Shown: positions 1 through 7,048 of the stretch, in pieces | Layout: every line of letters begins with the position of its first letter | How positions within the stretch are numbered: position 1 is the stretch's first letter | DNA from: Thermomicrobium roseum DSM 5159 | GTDB lineage: Bacteria; Chloroflexota; Chloroflexia; Thermomicrobiales; Thermomicrobiaceae | Direction of reading: 5' to 3' | DNA length: 64,000 bases | Assembly: GCF_000021685.1 (NCBI RefSeq) | Contig: NC_011959.1 | Span: forward strand, 1,054,001 to 1,118,000 | Notes under the pieces: model-generated | Told to the model about the DNA's origin: nothing | Seen by the model: the letters and a program-made list of their open reading frames with translations, nothing else | Database searches by the model: none | Program-made: the position numbers and the translations under genes

Positions 1-978
1 CCCAGAGTAGGTGAACCCGTGCATGAAGACACGGTCAGCACTCGCTAAGGTTTCAGCGATCTCATCGCTGACGCCGACGCCACCCAGCGGCACATAACCG
101 GAAGTGATTCCCTTGGCGAACGTCACGATATCCGGCTGGACCCCATATTGCTGCATACCGAACAGCGTGCCAGTCCGCCCGAACCCGGTAATCACCTCGT
201 CCAATATCAGGAGAATTCCGTACTTGCGCAACACTGCAGCGATGGCCGGCCAGTAGCCGTCAGGTGGAACGACGACACCGCCTGCACCTTGAACCGGCTC
301 ACCGATGAAAGCCGCGATCGTCTCCGATCCCTCTCGCTCGATCGTTTCTTCCAGTTCCTGGACCAACCGAGCGACGAACTCCTCGTCGGTGAGCCCTTCC
401 CCGAAACGGTACTTGTACGGTGCGGTGAGGTGGATGAACCCCGGTGGGCGCGGTCCGAACCCTTCCCAGTACGCGGGCACGCCGGTCGCCGACAATGCTC
501 CCATGGCGATGCCGTGATAGGCCATCCGACGCGACAAAATCTTCACCCTTTCAGGCTGTCCCTTGAGCCACCAGTAATACCGGGCGATCTTGATCGCCGT
601 CTCGTTCGACTCGGCACCGCCCGACGTGAACTGGAAATGATCGAGTGGTCCAGGAAAGAGCTCGGCCAAGCGCGCCGCCAGCTCGATCGTCGGCGGACTA
701 GCTAGTCCGAAGAATGTCGGCACGAAGGCGACCCGCTCCATCTGCTCGCGAGCCGCTTCAGCCAACTCGCGCCGACCGTGCCCGATGTTCACGTTCCACA
801 ATCCCGCGAATCCATCGAGGTAACGCTTCCCCTCAGCATCCCAGACCCAAACCCCCTCTCCACGAACGAGGACGAGCGGTCCCTCCCGCCGGAGCTGGTA
901 CAGATTGGTCAACGGGTGAAGATGGTGTGCGATATCCTTGGCCACCAGCTCCGCGGCGTTCCAGGTCTCGACTTGCAT
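1..978 (-). CDS. Class III (omega) aminotransferase, C-terminus beyond the window edge
   Basis: This is a PLP-dependent class III aminotransferase, probably moving an amino group between an omega-amino compound and pyruvate or a 2-oxo acid; the substrate cannot be read from sequence. The gene reads leftwards from ATG at 978, after a GGAGGG ribosome site, and stays open for 326 codons to the window edge. Visible family marks are the LDEVITGFGRTG segment (the Asp that contacts the PLP ring) and FAKGITSGYVPLGG, whose Lys should form the Schiff base. Only the small C-terminal subdomain is missing. A second enzyme of the same class lies at 24647-26041 with closely similar motifs. No start or promoter beyond the ribosome site was recognised. 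Function class is sure; exact substrate is not. Confidence 0.9.
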   Translation of the reverse strand, partial: MQVETWNAAELVAKDIAHHLHPLTNLYQLRREGPLVLVRGEGVWVWDAEGKRYLDGFAGLWNVNIGHGRRELAEAAREQMERVAFVPTFFGLASPPTIELAARLAELFPGPLDHFQFTSGGAESNETAIKIARYYWWLKGQPERVKILSRRMAYHGIAMGALSATGVPAYWEGFGPRPPGFIHLTAPYKYRFGEGLTDEEFVARLVQELEETIEREGSETIAAFIGEPVQGAGGVVVPPDGYWPAIAAVLRKYGILLILDEVITGFGRTGTLFGMQQYGVQPDIVTFAKGITSGYVPLGGVGVSDEIAETLASADRVFMHGFTYSG

Positions 979-1036
979 CGTGTTGCCCTCCTCGCCTCCA
1001 GTGCGAACCCTCACCATTGTTCCCGAGTCGAGCGCC

Positions 1037-1060
1037 CAGTGTCCAGTGCACAGTGCAGTG
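1037..1060. repeat. Four CAGTG direct repeats between the aminotransferase and greA
   Basis: CAGTG occurs at 1037-1041, 1044-1048, 1051-1055 and 1056-1060, on one face with spacings of 7, 7 and 5 bases. The repeats sit in the 313-base space between two divergent genes, about 60 bases upstream of the aminotransferase start. A regulator-binding site is possible, but nothing here proves it. The rest of 979-1185 holds no gene I can support. Confidence 0.3.
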
Positions 1061-1185
1061 TTCCCCCACAGCCGACCACAGCATAGTCGGGGACGAAGCC
1101 GCGCAGACGCCGATAATCTTGGGAAGAGAACGGAGCGTCTCGTCGTTGACCGAGCGATTGCGGATGAACCGGCTAGGCCACTGCA

Positions 1186-1215
1186 TTGGCCAACCCGACG
1201 AGACGACGCTATCAT
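1186..1215 (+). promoter_or_regulatory. Probable sigma-70-type promoter of greA
   Basis: TTGGCC at 1186-1191 and TATCAT at 1210-1215 are separated by 18 bases, giving four and five matches to the consensus hexamers. A start near 1222 would leave a leader of about 70 bases before greA. An inverted repeat TTACCG-N13-CGGTAA (1215-1220 and 1234-1239) lies directly on the expected transcription start and could be an operator. Confidence 0.45.
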
Positions 1216-1291
1216 TACCGTTCGCGTCCGATACGGTAAGGGTCGCTCATCGAGTCGCCAGAGAACGAGTCCGCTAGGAGGTCGAACGAGC

Positions 1292-1762
1292 ATGGCACGC
1301 GAACGAATCCCGATCACGCGAGAGGGGCTGGAGGCGCTCCGTCAGGAGTACGAGTATTTGGTGAAGCACCGGCGACCGGAGATCGCACGCGTCATCCAAG
1401 AAGCACGCGAACATGGTGACATTCGCGAAAACGCGGCCTACGACGCTGCCAAGCATGACCAGGCATTCATCGAGGGGCGAATTCGCGAGATCGAGGAACT
1501 CCTCAAGCGTGTCGAGCTGATCGAGCAACCAACCGACGGTGACCGCTCGGTCGTCCGGGTCGGCTCGACGGTCACCATCGAGATCGATGGTGAAATCGAG
1601 ACGTACACCATCGTCGGCGCGATCGAAGCGAAGCCCTCAGCTGGACGGATTTCCAACGAATCACCGGTCGGTCGTGCTTTGCTCGGTCACCGCGCTGGGG
1701 AGATCGTGCCGATCGAGACGCCGAACGGCACACTCATGGCGCGGATCATCGAGGTCCAGTAA
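1292..1762 (+). CDS. greA: Transcription elongation factor GreA
   Basis: GreA enters the secondary channel of RNA polymerase and stimulates cleavage of backtracked RNA so that stalled complexes can resume. The 156-residue product has the usual length. The N-terminal half is the antiparallel coiled coil with the characteristic GDIRENAAYDAAKHDQ tip region, where acidic residues coordinate the catalytic metal. The C-terminal half is the FKBP-like domain ending in PNGTLMARIIEV. The open frame extends further upstream, but the ATG at 1292 follows a strong AGGAGG site and begins exactly where the family begins. A promoter is seen at 1186-1215. The YbaK-like gene follows after 13 bases and is probably co-transcribed. 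Identification is secure. Confidence 0.96.
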   Translation: MARERIPITREGLEALRQEYEYLVKHRRPEIARVIQEAREHGDIRENAAYDAAKHDQAFIEGRIREIEELLKRVELIEQPTDGDRSVVRVGSTVTIEIDGEIETYTIVGAIEAKPSAGRISNESPVGRALLGHRAGEIVPIETPNGTLMARIIEVQ

Positions 1763-1775
1763 AGGTTGGCCTTTC

Positions 1776-2255
1776 ATGTCTACCCGCACCCCAGAAGACC
1801 TCGCCGCATTTTTGTCCCGCCGAGCAGCGCGAGCACGCCTTCTTCCTGCTGAACAGCCGACGCGAACAGTGGAGGAAGCGGCTCGCGCGCTGGGTGTTTC
1901 CCCCCGTCAGATCATCAAGTCGTTGCTCTTCTGCGCAGAGGATGGGACATGCGTTCTCGCGATCGTTCGCGGTGATCAGCGAGTCGATCCCGCGCGACTG
2001 CGGGCTGCCTGCGGTGGTACTCCCTTGAAGCTCGCGCCAGCCAGGCAGGTCCTGGCGGTGACCGGCTATCCGGCTGGTGCGACACCACCAGTCGGGCACT
2101 CGATTCCCCTCCGTGTCCTGGTCGATTCCGCGGTTCTCGCCGAGCCGCTCGTCTACGGCGGTGGCGGTGACGAGCGGACCATGCTGGAGATCAGCCCTGA
2201 GGAGATCGTCCGCCTGACCGGGGCACTCGTCGCCGCGATCGCCCAGTCCACTTGA
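1776..2255 (+). CDS. YbaK/EbsC-family aminoacyl-tRNA deacylase
   Basis: The 159-residue protein belongs to the YbaK/ProX family of free-standing editing domains that hydrolyse mischarged tRNA, such as Cys-tRNA(Pro). Family marks are the N-terminal TVEEAARALGVSPRQIIKSL segment, where the Lys (as in KSLLF) is the conserved catalytic-site lysine, and the later GYPAGATPPVGH segment of the substrate pocket. Length is normal. The ATG at 1776 lies 13 bases after greA, so the two are probably one operon; the long upstream open frame is greA out of frame. The exact tRNA substrate cannot be assigned among the subfamilies (YbaK, ProXp-ala, ProXp-x). The stop faces the convergent sugar-kinase gene only 9 bases away, with no clear terminator hairpin between them. 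Confidence 0.85.
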   Translation: MSTRTPEDLAAFLSRRAARARLLPAEQPTRTVEEAARALGVSPRQIIKSLLFCAEDGTCVLAIVRGDQRVDPARLRAACGGTPLKLAPARQVLAVTGYPAGATPPVGHSIPLRVLVDSAVLAEPLVYGGGGDERTMLEISPEEIVRLTGALVAAIAQST

Positions 2256-2264
2256 GCAGCAGAC

Positions 2265-3146
2265 TCACCGCCGTCGCTCACCGAGTCGATCCAGAAAGCG
2301 CTCGACCTCTTCGCGGGTGGGAACCGCATCCGGTCCGATGCCGCGAATGCGCAGCGCTGCCGCCGCAGCAGCCATCTTGGCTGCCCACGAGGTTCCTTCG
2401 TGCTGCGCCCGCAACAGAAACAGGACGGCAGCGAACACGTCACCCGCCCCGACGTCGTCGCGCACCGGCACCGAAAAAGCGGGGATATCGTACGTCCGGC
2501 CTCGATCGATCACGGTCGCCCCATCGGGTCCTCGTGTGATCGCCACCACGCCGCGTTGTGCGACGGCTTCGATCTCGTCACGCGCGAGCGTATGCTCGAG
2601 TGTGCTGAGAACGAGTCCGTCCAAACGCGTGGTCACTTCCAGGGGGAGTCGCAACGGGATCAATCGGACTCGTCCACCGCCTCGCGGCCACTTTCGCATC
2701 CAACCCTGTGGCGTCGCCCCGAGAAATTCGGGGTTGAGCCGGCTCGCTTGCCGAGGGTCGATTTCCTGAGCCACCGGCGCCAGATGAATGATCGGTGCAG
2801 AGCGCCAGGCCGGTGGTAGCCCACTCAAATCGATCGCACCCGCCCACGAGTGGACAACCTGCTCGCGACGACCCGCCACGGTGCGATTGGTGAAGACGGT
2901 CGGCGCAGACGCCTCTTGCACGATCATCGCCACCTCACGCGAGTACCTCGCCAGCGCCTCTCGGATGTCCGCACCGAACGTCTCGTAGTTTCCGCGCGTC
3001 AGGATGGCAGCGTCCATCCCGAAACGAGCGGCCGTCAACGCTGCATAGAGGGCCGTACCACCGAGCCGCGGTGCACCGTTGTCCGGATCGAGGTCGACCG
3101 TCACATGGCCGATGGCGAGATAGTGAGGGGCGCGCTGCACACCCAA
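2265..3146 (-). CDS. PfkB-family carbohydrate or nucleoside kinase
   Basis: A ribokinase/PfkB-fold kinase of 293 residues, shorter than ribokinase itself but within the family range. The N-terminus carries the sugar-binding GGTALYAALTAARFG segment (family form GG.a.N.a), and the C-terminus carries DDVGAGDVFAAVLF, the PfkB signature 2 in which GAGD forms the anion hole and its Asp is the catalytic base. The substrate sugar or nucleoside is not evident. TTG at 3146 has AAGGA nine bases upstream; GTG at 3140 is an alternative start. It lies 36 bases downstream of khpB on the same strand, so it may be the last gene of the rpmH-khpB transcript, although functionally unrelated. Confidence 0.85.
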   Translation of the reverse strand: MGVQRAPHYLAIGHVTVDLDPDNGAPRLGGTALYAALTAARFGMDAAILTRGNYETFGADIREALARYSREVAMIVQEASAPTVFTNRTVAGRREQVVHSWAGAIDLSGLPPAWRSAPIIHLAPVAQEIDPRQASRLNPEFLGATPQGWMRKWPRGGGRVRLIPLRLPLEVTTRLDGLVLSTLEHTLARDEIEAVAQRGVVAITRGPDGATVIDRGRTYDIPAFSVPVRDDVGAGDVFAAVLFLLRAQHEGTSWAAKMAAAAAALRIRGIGPDAVPTREEVERFLDRLGERRR

Positions 3147-3182
3147 AAGAGGGCATCCTTTCGAAAGACAGCAGGACGCGCC

Positions 3183-3869
3183 TCAGCGACGCGGGTAGAC
3201 AGTGACGCGGCGCTCTTCCCCTTCACCGCTGCTGCGCGTCTCGACGTCCGGATTGTCACGAAGGGCAACATGGATGACCCGACGTTCGTTGGCTGGCATC
3301 GGTTCCAGCGTTACCGGCTGCCTGGTGCGAGCCACCTGGCGGGCGACGCGGTGGGCGAGCGCGATCAATGATTCTTCTCGCCGACTCCGGTACCCCTCCA
3401 CGTCGATGATGACGCGAGTCCACGACGGTAGCCGGCGATTCACCAGCACGTTCACCAGGTACTGAAACTGAGCTAAATGTTCTCCCCGCTTCCCGATCAA
3501 CATGCCAGCATGGGGACCATGGATATCGATGAACACCGTCGGTGGATCATCCGGACCGAGCTCGATGATCGACGGATTGTCCACAGCGAGAACGGTGCAC
3601 GAAAATCCCATAGCCTGAAGCAACTCGCGTACGACTTGCTTGACGATCGCTTCCGTCTGAGGATCCGGCCGTCGCACCGGTCCGCGTGGTACTTCGCCGC
3701 TCCCGAGCGGTGTGACCCGCACCAAAGCCTCACCACCATAGGGCACGTTGTCCACCAGGACCTCGACATGCACTCGCTCGCGTGGGAGACCCAACTGCTC
3801 CAGGGCGAGTCGGACTGCCTCATCGACTGATCGAGCCTGGATCTCGACAGCTCGCTTTTCTGTCATCAT
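3183..3869 (-). CDS. khpB: RNA-binding protein KhpB (Jag/EloR family)
   Basis: A 228-residue protein with the three Jag parts in order: a Jag N-terminal domain (residues about 5-50, beginning EIQARSVDEAVRLAL), a KH domain around residues 75-155 with the GKRG form of the GxxG loop in MLIGKRGEHLAQFQYLVNV, and an R3H domain near the C-terminus (RREESLIALAHRVA... PMPANERRVIHVAL). In Gram-positive bacteria KhpB binds many transcripts and affects cell elongation, and it is usually encoded directly after yidC, as here. The ATG-ATG start at 3869 follows a GGAG site; 42 bases separate it from yidC. The family is certain; the target RNAs in this organism are unknown. Confidence 0.93.
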   Translation of the reverse strand: MMTEKRAVEIQARSVDEAVRLALEQLGLPRERVHVEVLVDNVPYGGEALVRVTPLGSGEVPRGPVRRPDPQTEAIVKQVVRELLQAMGFSCTVLAVDNPSIIELGPDDPPTVFIDIHGPHAGMLIGKRGEHLAQFQYLVNVLVNRRLPSWTRVIIDVEGYRSRREESLIALAHRVARQVARTRQPVTLEPMPANERRVIHVALRDNPDVETRSSGEGEERRVTVYPRR

Positions 3870-3911
3870 CTCGCTCCTGCCCCATCACACCCGGGTGAAG
3901 GAGCGGCGCGG

Positions 3912-4850
3912 TCAAGACTGCCGCTTGTTCCGCGGTCGCGAGCGACGCGGCACGAGCGATGCGGGATCGACCGGAGGCTGGGAAGCAGGCGAGGCGTCAG
4001 CCGCCGCACGCTCGGTGCGACTCGACTCGACGGCCGTCTCGGACACCGAGATCTGGGACTGTGCTTGCGCATGTTCGAGGAACCGCGCCCACAACCCGCC
4101 TCGCTTGGCATTCGTGCTGTTCGCTCGCTTTTTGGGGTCGACATACCCCAACCGCCGGTGCTCCGGCAACTCGGGCAGGAACGGCAGCCAATCGCGCATC
4201 GCACCCCACCCAGTGATCAACCACTGCTGCACCACGCTGTAGACTGCCGAGACGACCCAATACAGAACGGGGCCGGCTGCAAAGTTCCAGCCGAACAGAA
4301 CGACCATCAACGGCATGAAGAGCATCATCGAGTACATCATTTGCTGCTGCGGATCCTCGAACCGCCGCACACCGGCTGGACGCGTCATCCGAGTCTGGAT
4401 GAACTGGAAAAGACCAGCCAAAATCGGCAAGATGTGCAGAGGATCCGGTTTCGCAAGATCCGGAATCCAGAGGAAACCGTGCGCCCAGGCCCCAACCTGG
4501 CTGAGCGACAGATTGCGGATCGCGAAGTACAGGCCGAAGAAGACAGGTATCTGGAGGAGCATCGGGAGACATCCCGACATCGGATTGATCCCATGCTCCT
4601 GGTACAGCTTCATCATCTCTGCCGAGAGACGCTGACGATCCTGGCCGTATTTCTTCTGCAGTTCCCGAATCTTCGGCTGCAGTTCCTGCATCGCCTTGGT
4701 AGACCGCACCGATTTGATGGTAAGAGGCAACAGAAGTGTCTTGATGAGAATCGTGAAGAGGATGATCGCCAGTCCAGCGCTACCCGTCACCTCGGCAGTG
4801 CGGGCCAGTCCCCACTCGATGGCATAGACGAACTGATCCCAAATGATCAA
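3912..4850 (-). CDS. yidC: Membrane protein insertase YidC/Oxa1
   Basis: YidC inserts and folds membrane proteins, alone or with SecYEG. This 312-residue form lacks the large periplasmic domain of proteobacterial YidC and has about five membrane segments: near residues 10-40, then after the cytoplasmic hairpin QELQPKIRELQKKYGQDRQR, at GCLPMLLQIPVFFGLYFAI, and two in the MMYSMMLFMPLMVVLFGWNF to VVSAVYSVVQQWLI region. The tail is long, charged and Ser/Arg-rich. The start is TTG at 4850, chosen because GGAGGTCGAC directly precedes it. It is the fourth gene of the rpmH-rnpA-yidD-yidC-khpB order, which is conserved across bacteria. The promoter is probably that of rpmH. Confidence 0.95.
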   Translation of the reverse strand: MIIWDQFVYAIEWGLARTAEVTGSAGLAIILFTILIKTLLLPLTIKSVRSTKAMQELQPKIRELQKKYGQDRQRLSAEMMKLYQEHGINPMSGCLPMLLQIPVFFGLYFAIRNLSLSQVGAWAHGFLWIPDLAKPDPLHILPILAGLFQFIQTRMTRPAGVRRFEDPQQQMMYSMMLFMPLMVVLFGWNFAAGPVLYWVVSAVYSVVQQWLITGWGAMRDWLPFLPELPEHRRLGYVDPKKRANSTNAKRGGLWARFLEHAQAQSQISVSETAVESSRTERAAADASPASQPPVDPASLVPRRSRPRNKRQS

Positions 4851-4894
4851 GTCGACCTCCTGGACGTCTCAGGCCTTCTCGTGCAGTGAATCCG

Positions 4895-5104
4895 TCACGG
4901 CACGGGATCGTACCCGCCTGGGTGGAAAGGATGACAGCGGAGCAGACGCCGCACCGTCAACACGCCTCCCTTGATGATACCGTAGCGAGAGATCGCCTCG
5001 TAGCCGTACTCCGAACAGGTCGGGTAGAATCGGCAGGCCGGTGGCAATCCCGGTGAAATGAACCGTTGGTAGAAGCGGATCAGCAGCAAAGCCAGCTTCG
5101 TCAT
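4895..5104 (-). CDS. yidD: Membrane protein insertion efficiency factor YidD
   Basis: A 69-residue small amphipathic protein of the YidD family, which assists YidC-dependent insertion at the inner face of the membrane. The family signature is plain: LIRFYQRFISPGLPPACRFYPTCSEY followed by Y..I..GG, with the two conserved cysteines (CRFYPTC), and RLLRCHPFHPGGYDPVP at the C-terminus. Its ATG at 5104 overlaps the rnpA stop by four bases, which suggests translational coupling. A longer frame in another register over the same DNA is a shadow. It lies 44 bases before yidC, as expected. Confidence 0.95.
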   Translation of the reverse strand: MTKLALLLIRFYQRFISPGLPPACRFYPTCSEYGYEAISRYGIIKGGVLTVRRLLRCHPFHPGGYDPVP

Positions 5105-5490
5105 CCCACACCGTGTTCGCGTTCCGAGTCTGGCTCAGTGCTTTCAGCGCTCACGAGCCCAGCGCGGTCGAGAAGTTCCTCGACCGCCGCGACGACTCGA
5201 TGATACGTCATCGCTGGATCCGCGAGAGCCCCACGGGCGACGAACACGATATCGTACCCCTGGCGCAGCCGCGGATGCAGGCGACGAACAGCCTCCCGCA
5301 GCCAGCGTTTCACCTTGTTGCGGCGCACGGCTTTTCCGACCCGCCGCCCGATCGCGAACCCGTAGCGGTTCTCTCCCAGTTGGTTGGCAGCGAAGCTCAC
5401 GACGAGCAGCCGGTTGCTGACCGATCGGCCCCGGCGCCGGACCCGTTCGAACTCGCTGGATCGGCGGAGCCGATACCGCCGCGCGATCAC
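5101..5490 (-). CDS. rnpA: Ribonuclease P protein component
   Basis: RnpA is the protein cofactor of RNase P, which removes the 5' leader of precursor tRNAs. The 129-residue product shows the family start (RYRLRRSSEFERVRRRGRS) and the RNR-type signature GRRVGKAVRRNKVKRWLREA that contacts the RNA subunit. It starts with GTG at 5490, seven bases after the rpmH stop. The last 15 or so residues are acidic and not conserved, and the stop overlaps yidD. It is encoded between rpmH and yidD as in most bacteria. The rnpB RNA gene is not in this window. Confidence 0.95.
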   Translation of the reverse strand: MIARRYRLRRSSEFERVRRRGRSVSNRLLVVSFAANQLGENRYGFAIGRRVGKAVRRNKVKRWLREAVRRLHPRLRQGYDIVFVARGALADPAMTYHRVVAAVEELLDRAGLVSAESTEPDSEREHGVG

Positions 5491-5497
5491 GGAAGAT

Positions 5498-5668
5498 CTA
5501 ACGCTTGCTCGGTGTGATCTTCTTCTCGTCGGAAACCGTCAGCTTCCAACGCCCTTTGAGGCGCCGCCGCTTCAAGACCGCTCGGCCACCGCGCGTACTC
5601 ATGCGAGCCAGGAAGCCATGCACGCGCTTTCGCCGCAGGCGCTTCGGCTGGTATGTTCTCTTCGGCAC
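5498..5668 (-). CDS. rpmH: Ribosomal protein bL34
   Basis: The gene encodes the 56-residue large-subunit protein bL34. The reading frame gives PKRTYQPKRLRRKRVHGFLA, then the RMSTRGGRAVLKRRRLKGR core, and a short C-terminal extension ending in ITPSKR. It starts with GTG at 5668, which explains why an ATG-only search would miss it; the stop is TAG at 5498-5500. The protein is almost entirely basic, as expected for rRNA binding. It heads the rpmH-rnpA-yidD-yidC-khpB operon, with an extended -10 promoter about 70 bases upstream and a hairpin plus T-run in its leader. Confidence 0.95.
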   Translation of the reverse strand: MPKRTYQPKRLRRKRVHGFLARMSTRGGRAVLKRRRLKGRWKLTVSDEKKITPSKR

Positions 5669-5700
5669 GGCTCAGCTCCCCACTCGGGACTGTCCGACAC

Positions 5701-5736
5701 AAAAAAGTCCGCGCCGGCGTTTGCCGTCACGGCACG
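5701..5736 (-). terminator. Hairpin and T-run between the rpmH promoter and rpmH
   Basis: On the minus strand CGTGCCG (5736-5730) can pair with CGGCGCG (5716-5710), with one G-U pair, and is followed after GAC by six T residues (5706-5701). It could end transcription from the upstream serine hydrolase. Because the predicted rpmH start lies at about 5733, the same hairpin would also form at the very beginning of the rpmH transcript and could act as an attenuator. No antiterminator was identified. Confidence 0.4.
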
Positions 5737-5739
5737 CCC

Positions 5740-5748
5740 ATTATAACA
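5740..5748 (-). promoter_or_regulatory. Extended -10 promoter of the rpmH operon
   Basis: The minus strand reads TGTTATAAT, a perfect -10 hexamer preceded by the TGn extension. No good -35 box lies 16-18 bases upstream, which is common for extended -10 promoters. It sits just past the serine hydrolase stop and about 70 bases before the rpmH GTG. Confidence 0.6.
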
Positions 5749-5760
5749 CGCTCTTCCCTG

Positions 5761-6810
5761 TCACGTCACGGCAGCTACGACGCCGTTCAACACCGCAGCC
5801 ACACGCAGGATGAACCGCTCCCGCCCCGTATTGAGATGCCGATTCGACACGAAAGCGACGAGGAGATCGTACGCCGGATCGTACCAGACCGCACAGCCGG
5901 TCGCTCCGGTATGCCCGAATGCAGCCGGCGAGAAGAGGTCGACTTCGCCGAAATAGCCCCCACCCACCTCGAATCCGAGCCCCCAGCCTGGCAACCCGAG
6001 CGATTCCGCTGTTTGCCGCCTCGTCATCGCCGCGACCGTTGCCCGCGCCAAGAGTCGGCCCGGCGCATGCGGCGTGAAGAAAAGGAAGAAGCGCACGAGA
6101 TCGGGTAAGCTCGCCATCACTCCCCAAGCGGGATGTGCCAGGCGAAGTCCGTACTCTGGCCCGTACATCGCCCAGCGGGTTCCCTCTCCCAACATGCCGA
6201 CGACGCGAGCGATCCGTCCGACCTCGCTCATTCCCCGCAACGGGAAAAACGTGTCCTTCAGTCCGGCCGGCTCCAACACGGACACCCGTACGAGCTCAGG
6301 AAAATCCTGTCCCGTCACCCGCTCCGCCAATACCCCGAGAACCGCGTACCCGAGGTCGCTGTAGCCGATCTGGCTACCGGGCGGGAAAACGAGCGGCTCA
6401 GTGAACGCTGCCTCGATCAACTCGTCGAGGGGCAACGCTTGCCGTAACAACGACTCCATATCCAACGGTTCGTACGGCAAACCCGACGTATGGGTAAGAA
6501 GGTGCCGCACCGTGATCGCTCGCCGATCCTCGCTGTCGAACTCCGGTAGGAAACTCGCTACTTTCGAGTCCAGACTGAGGAATCCACGCTCGACGAGAGC
6601 CAGCACGGTTGCAGCCGTGTAGACCTTGCTCACCGATGCCAGGGGCCACAGCACGCGCGGTCCAGCCGGCAGCCCCGGTGCTGCTTCCCCTCCATACCAT
6701 TCCAGCGCCAACTGTCCTCCGCTGACGACCGCGAGTCCTGCACCATCGAACTCTCCTCGCTCGATGAACCGGGTCAACAACTGTATGACGTGCTCGAACT
6801 GCCCATCCAC
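5761..6810 (-). CDS. Serine hydrolase of the class C beta-lactamase / PBP4* family
   Basis: A penicillin-recognising-fold serine hydrolase of about 349 residues. The SxxK nucleophile motif is SVSK in LASVSKVYTA (residues 59-62 from this start), the second motif is YSD in IGYSDLGYAV (the YxN position), and the KTG box is replaced by HTG in FGHTGATG, as in the esterase/DD-peptidase branch of the family. True beta-lactam hydrolysis is therefore not implied; an esterase or peptidase role is likelier. No signal peptide is seen. The open frame begins at 6918, but GTG at 6810 has GGTGGAG just upstream and starts at the conserved domain. The gene is followed directly by the rpmH promoter and diverges from the GAF sensor gene. 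Confidence 0.85.
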   Translation of the reverse strand: MDGQFEHVIQLLTRFIERGEFDGAGLAVVSGGQLALEWYGGEAAPGLPAGPRVLWPLASVSKVYTAATVLALVERGFLSLDSKVASFLPEFDSEDRRAITVRHLLTHTSGLPYEPLDMESLLRQALPLDELIEAAFTEPLVFPPGSQIGYSDLGYAVLGVLAERVTGQDFPELVRVSVLEPAGLKDTFFPLRGMSEVGRIARVVGMLGEGTRWAMYGPEYGLRLAHPAWGVMASLPDLVRFFLFFTPHAPGRLLARATVAAMTRRQTAESLGLPGWGLGFEVGGGYFGEVDLFSPAAFGHTGATGCAVWYDPAYDLLVAFVSNRHLNTGRERFILRVAAVLNGVVAAVT

Positions 6811-7048
6811 CGCTCCACCTCGCTCCTCACGCTCCCACCGAATCGCGTGACTCCAGTAGACTGGTAACGGCTGCTCATCCGTCCGCACTGTAGCAAAACC
6901 GGACACGGCGTGGCGCACTCTCTCGCAACATCACCACCCGGTACGGGTAGTACCAGGACCATCGTCCGCCTTCGAGCAGACCACCGAGGTATGTAAACGA
7001 GTTGGCATCCTCCAGATACTTGTCACTGTATACTTTCACACTGGGCGG

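Noticed and set aside
5761..6810. The serine hydrolase as an antibiotic-resistance beta-lactamase
   Set aside because: The third motif is HTG rather than KTG and no signal peptide is seen, so esterase or peptidase activity is more likely.
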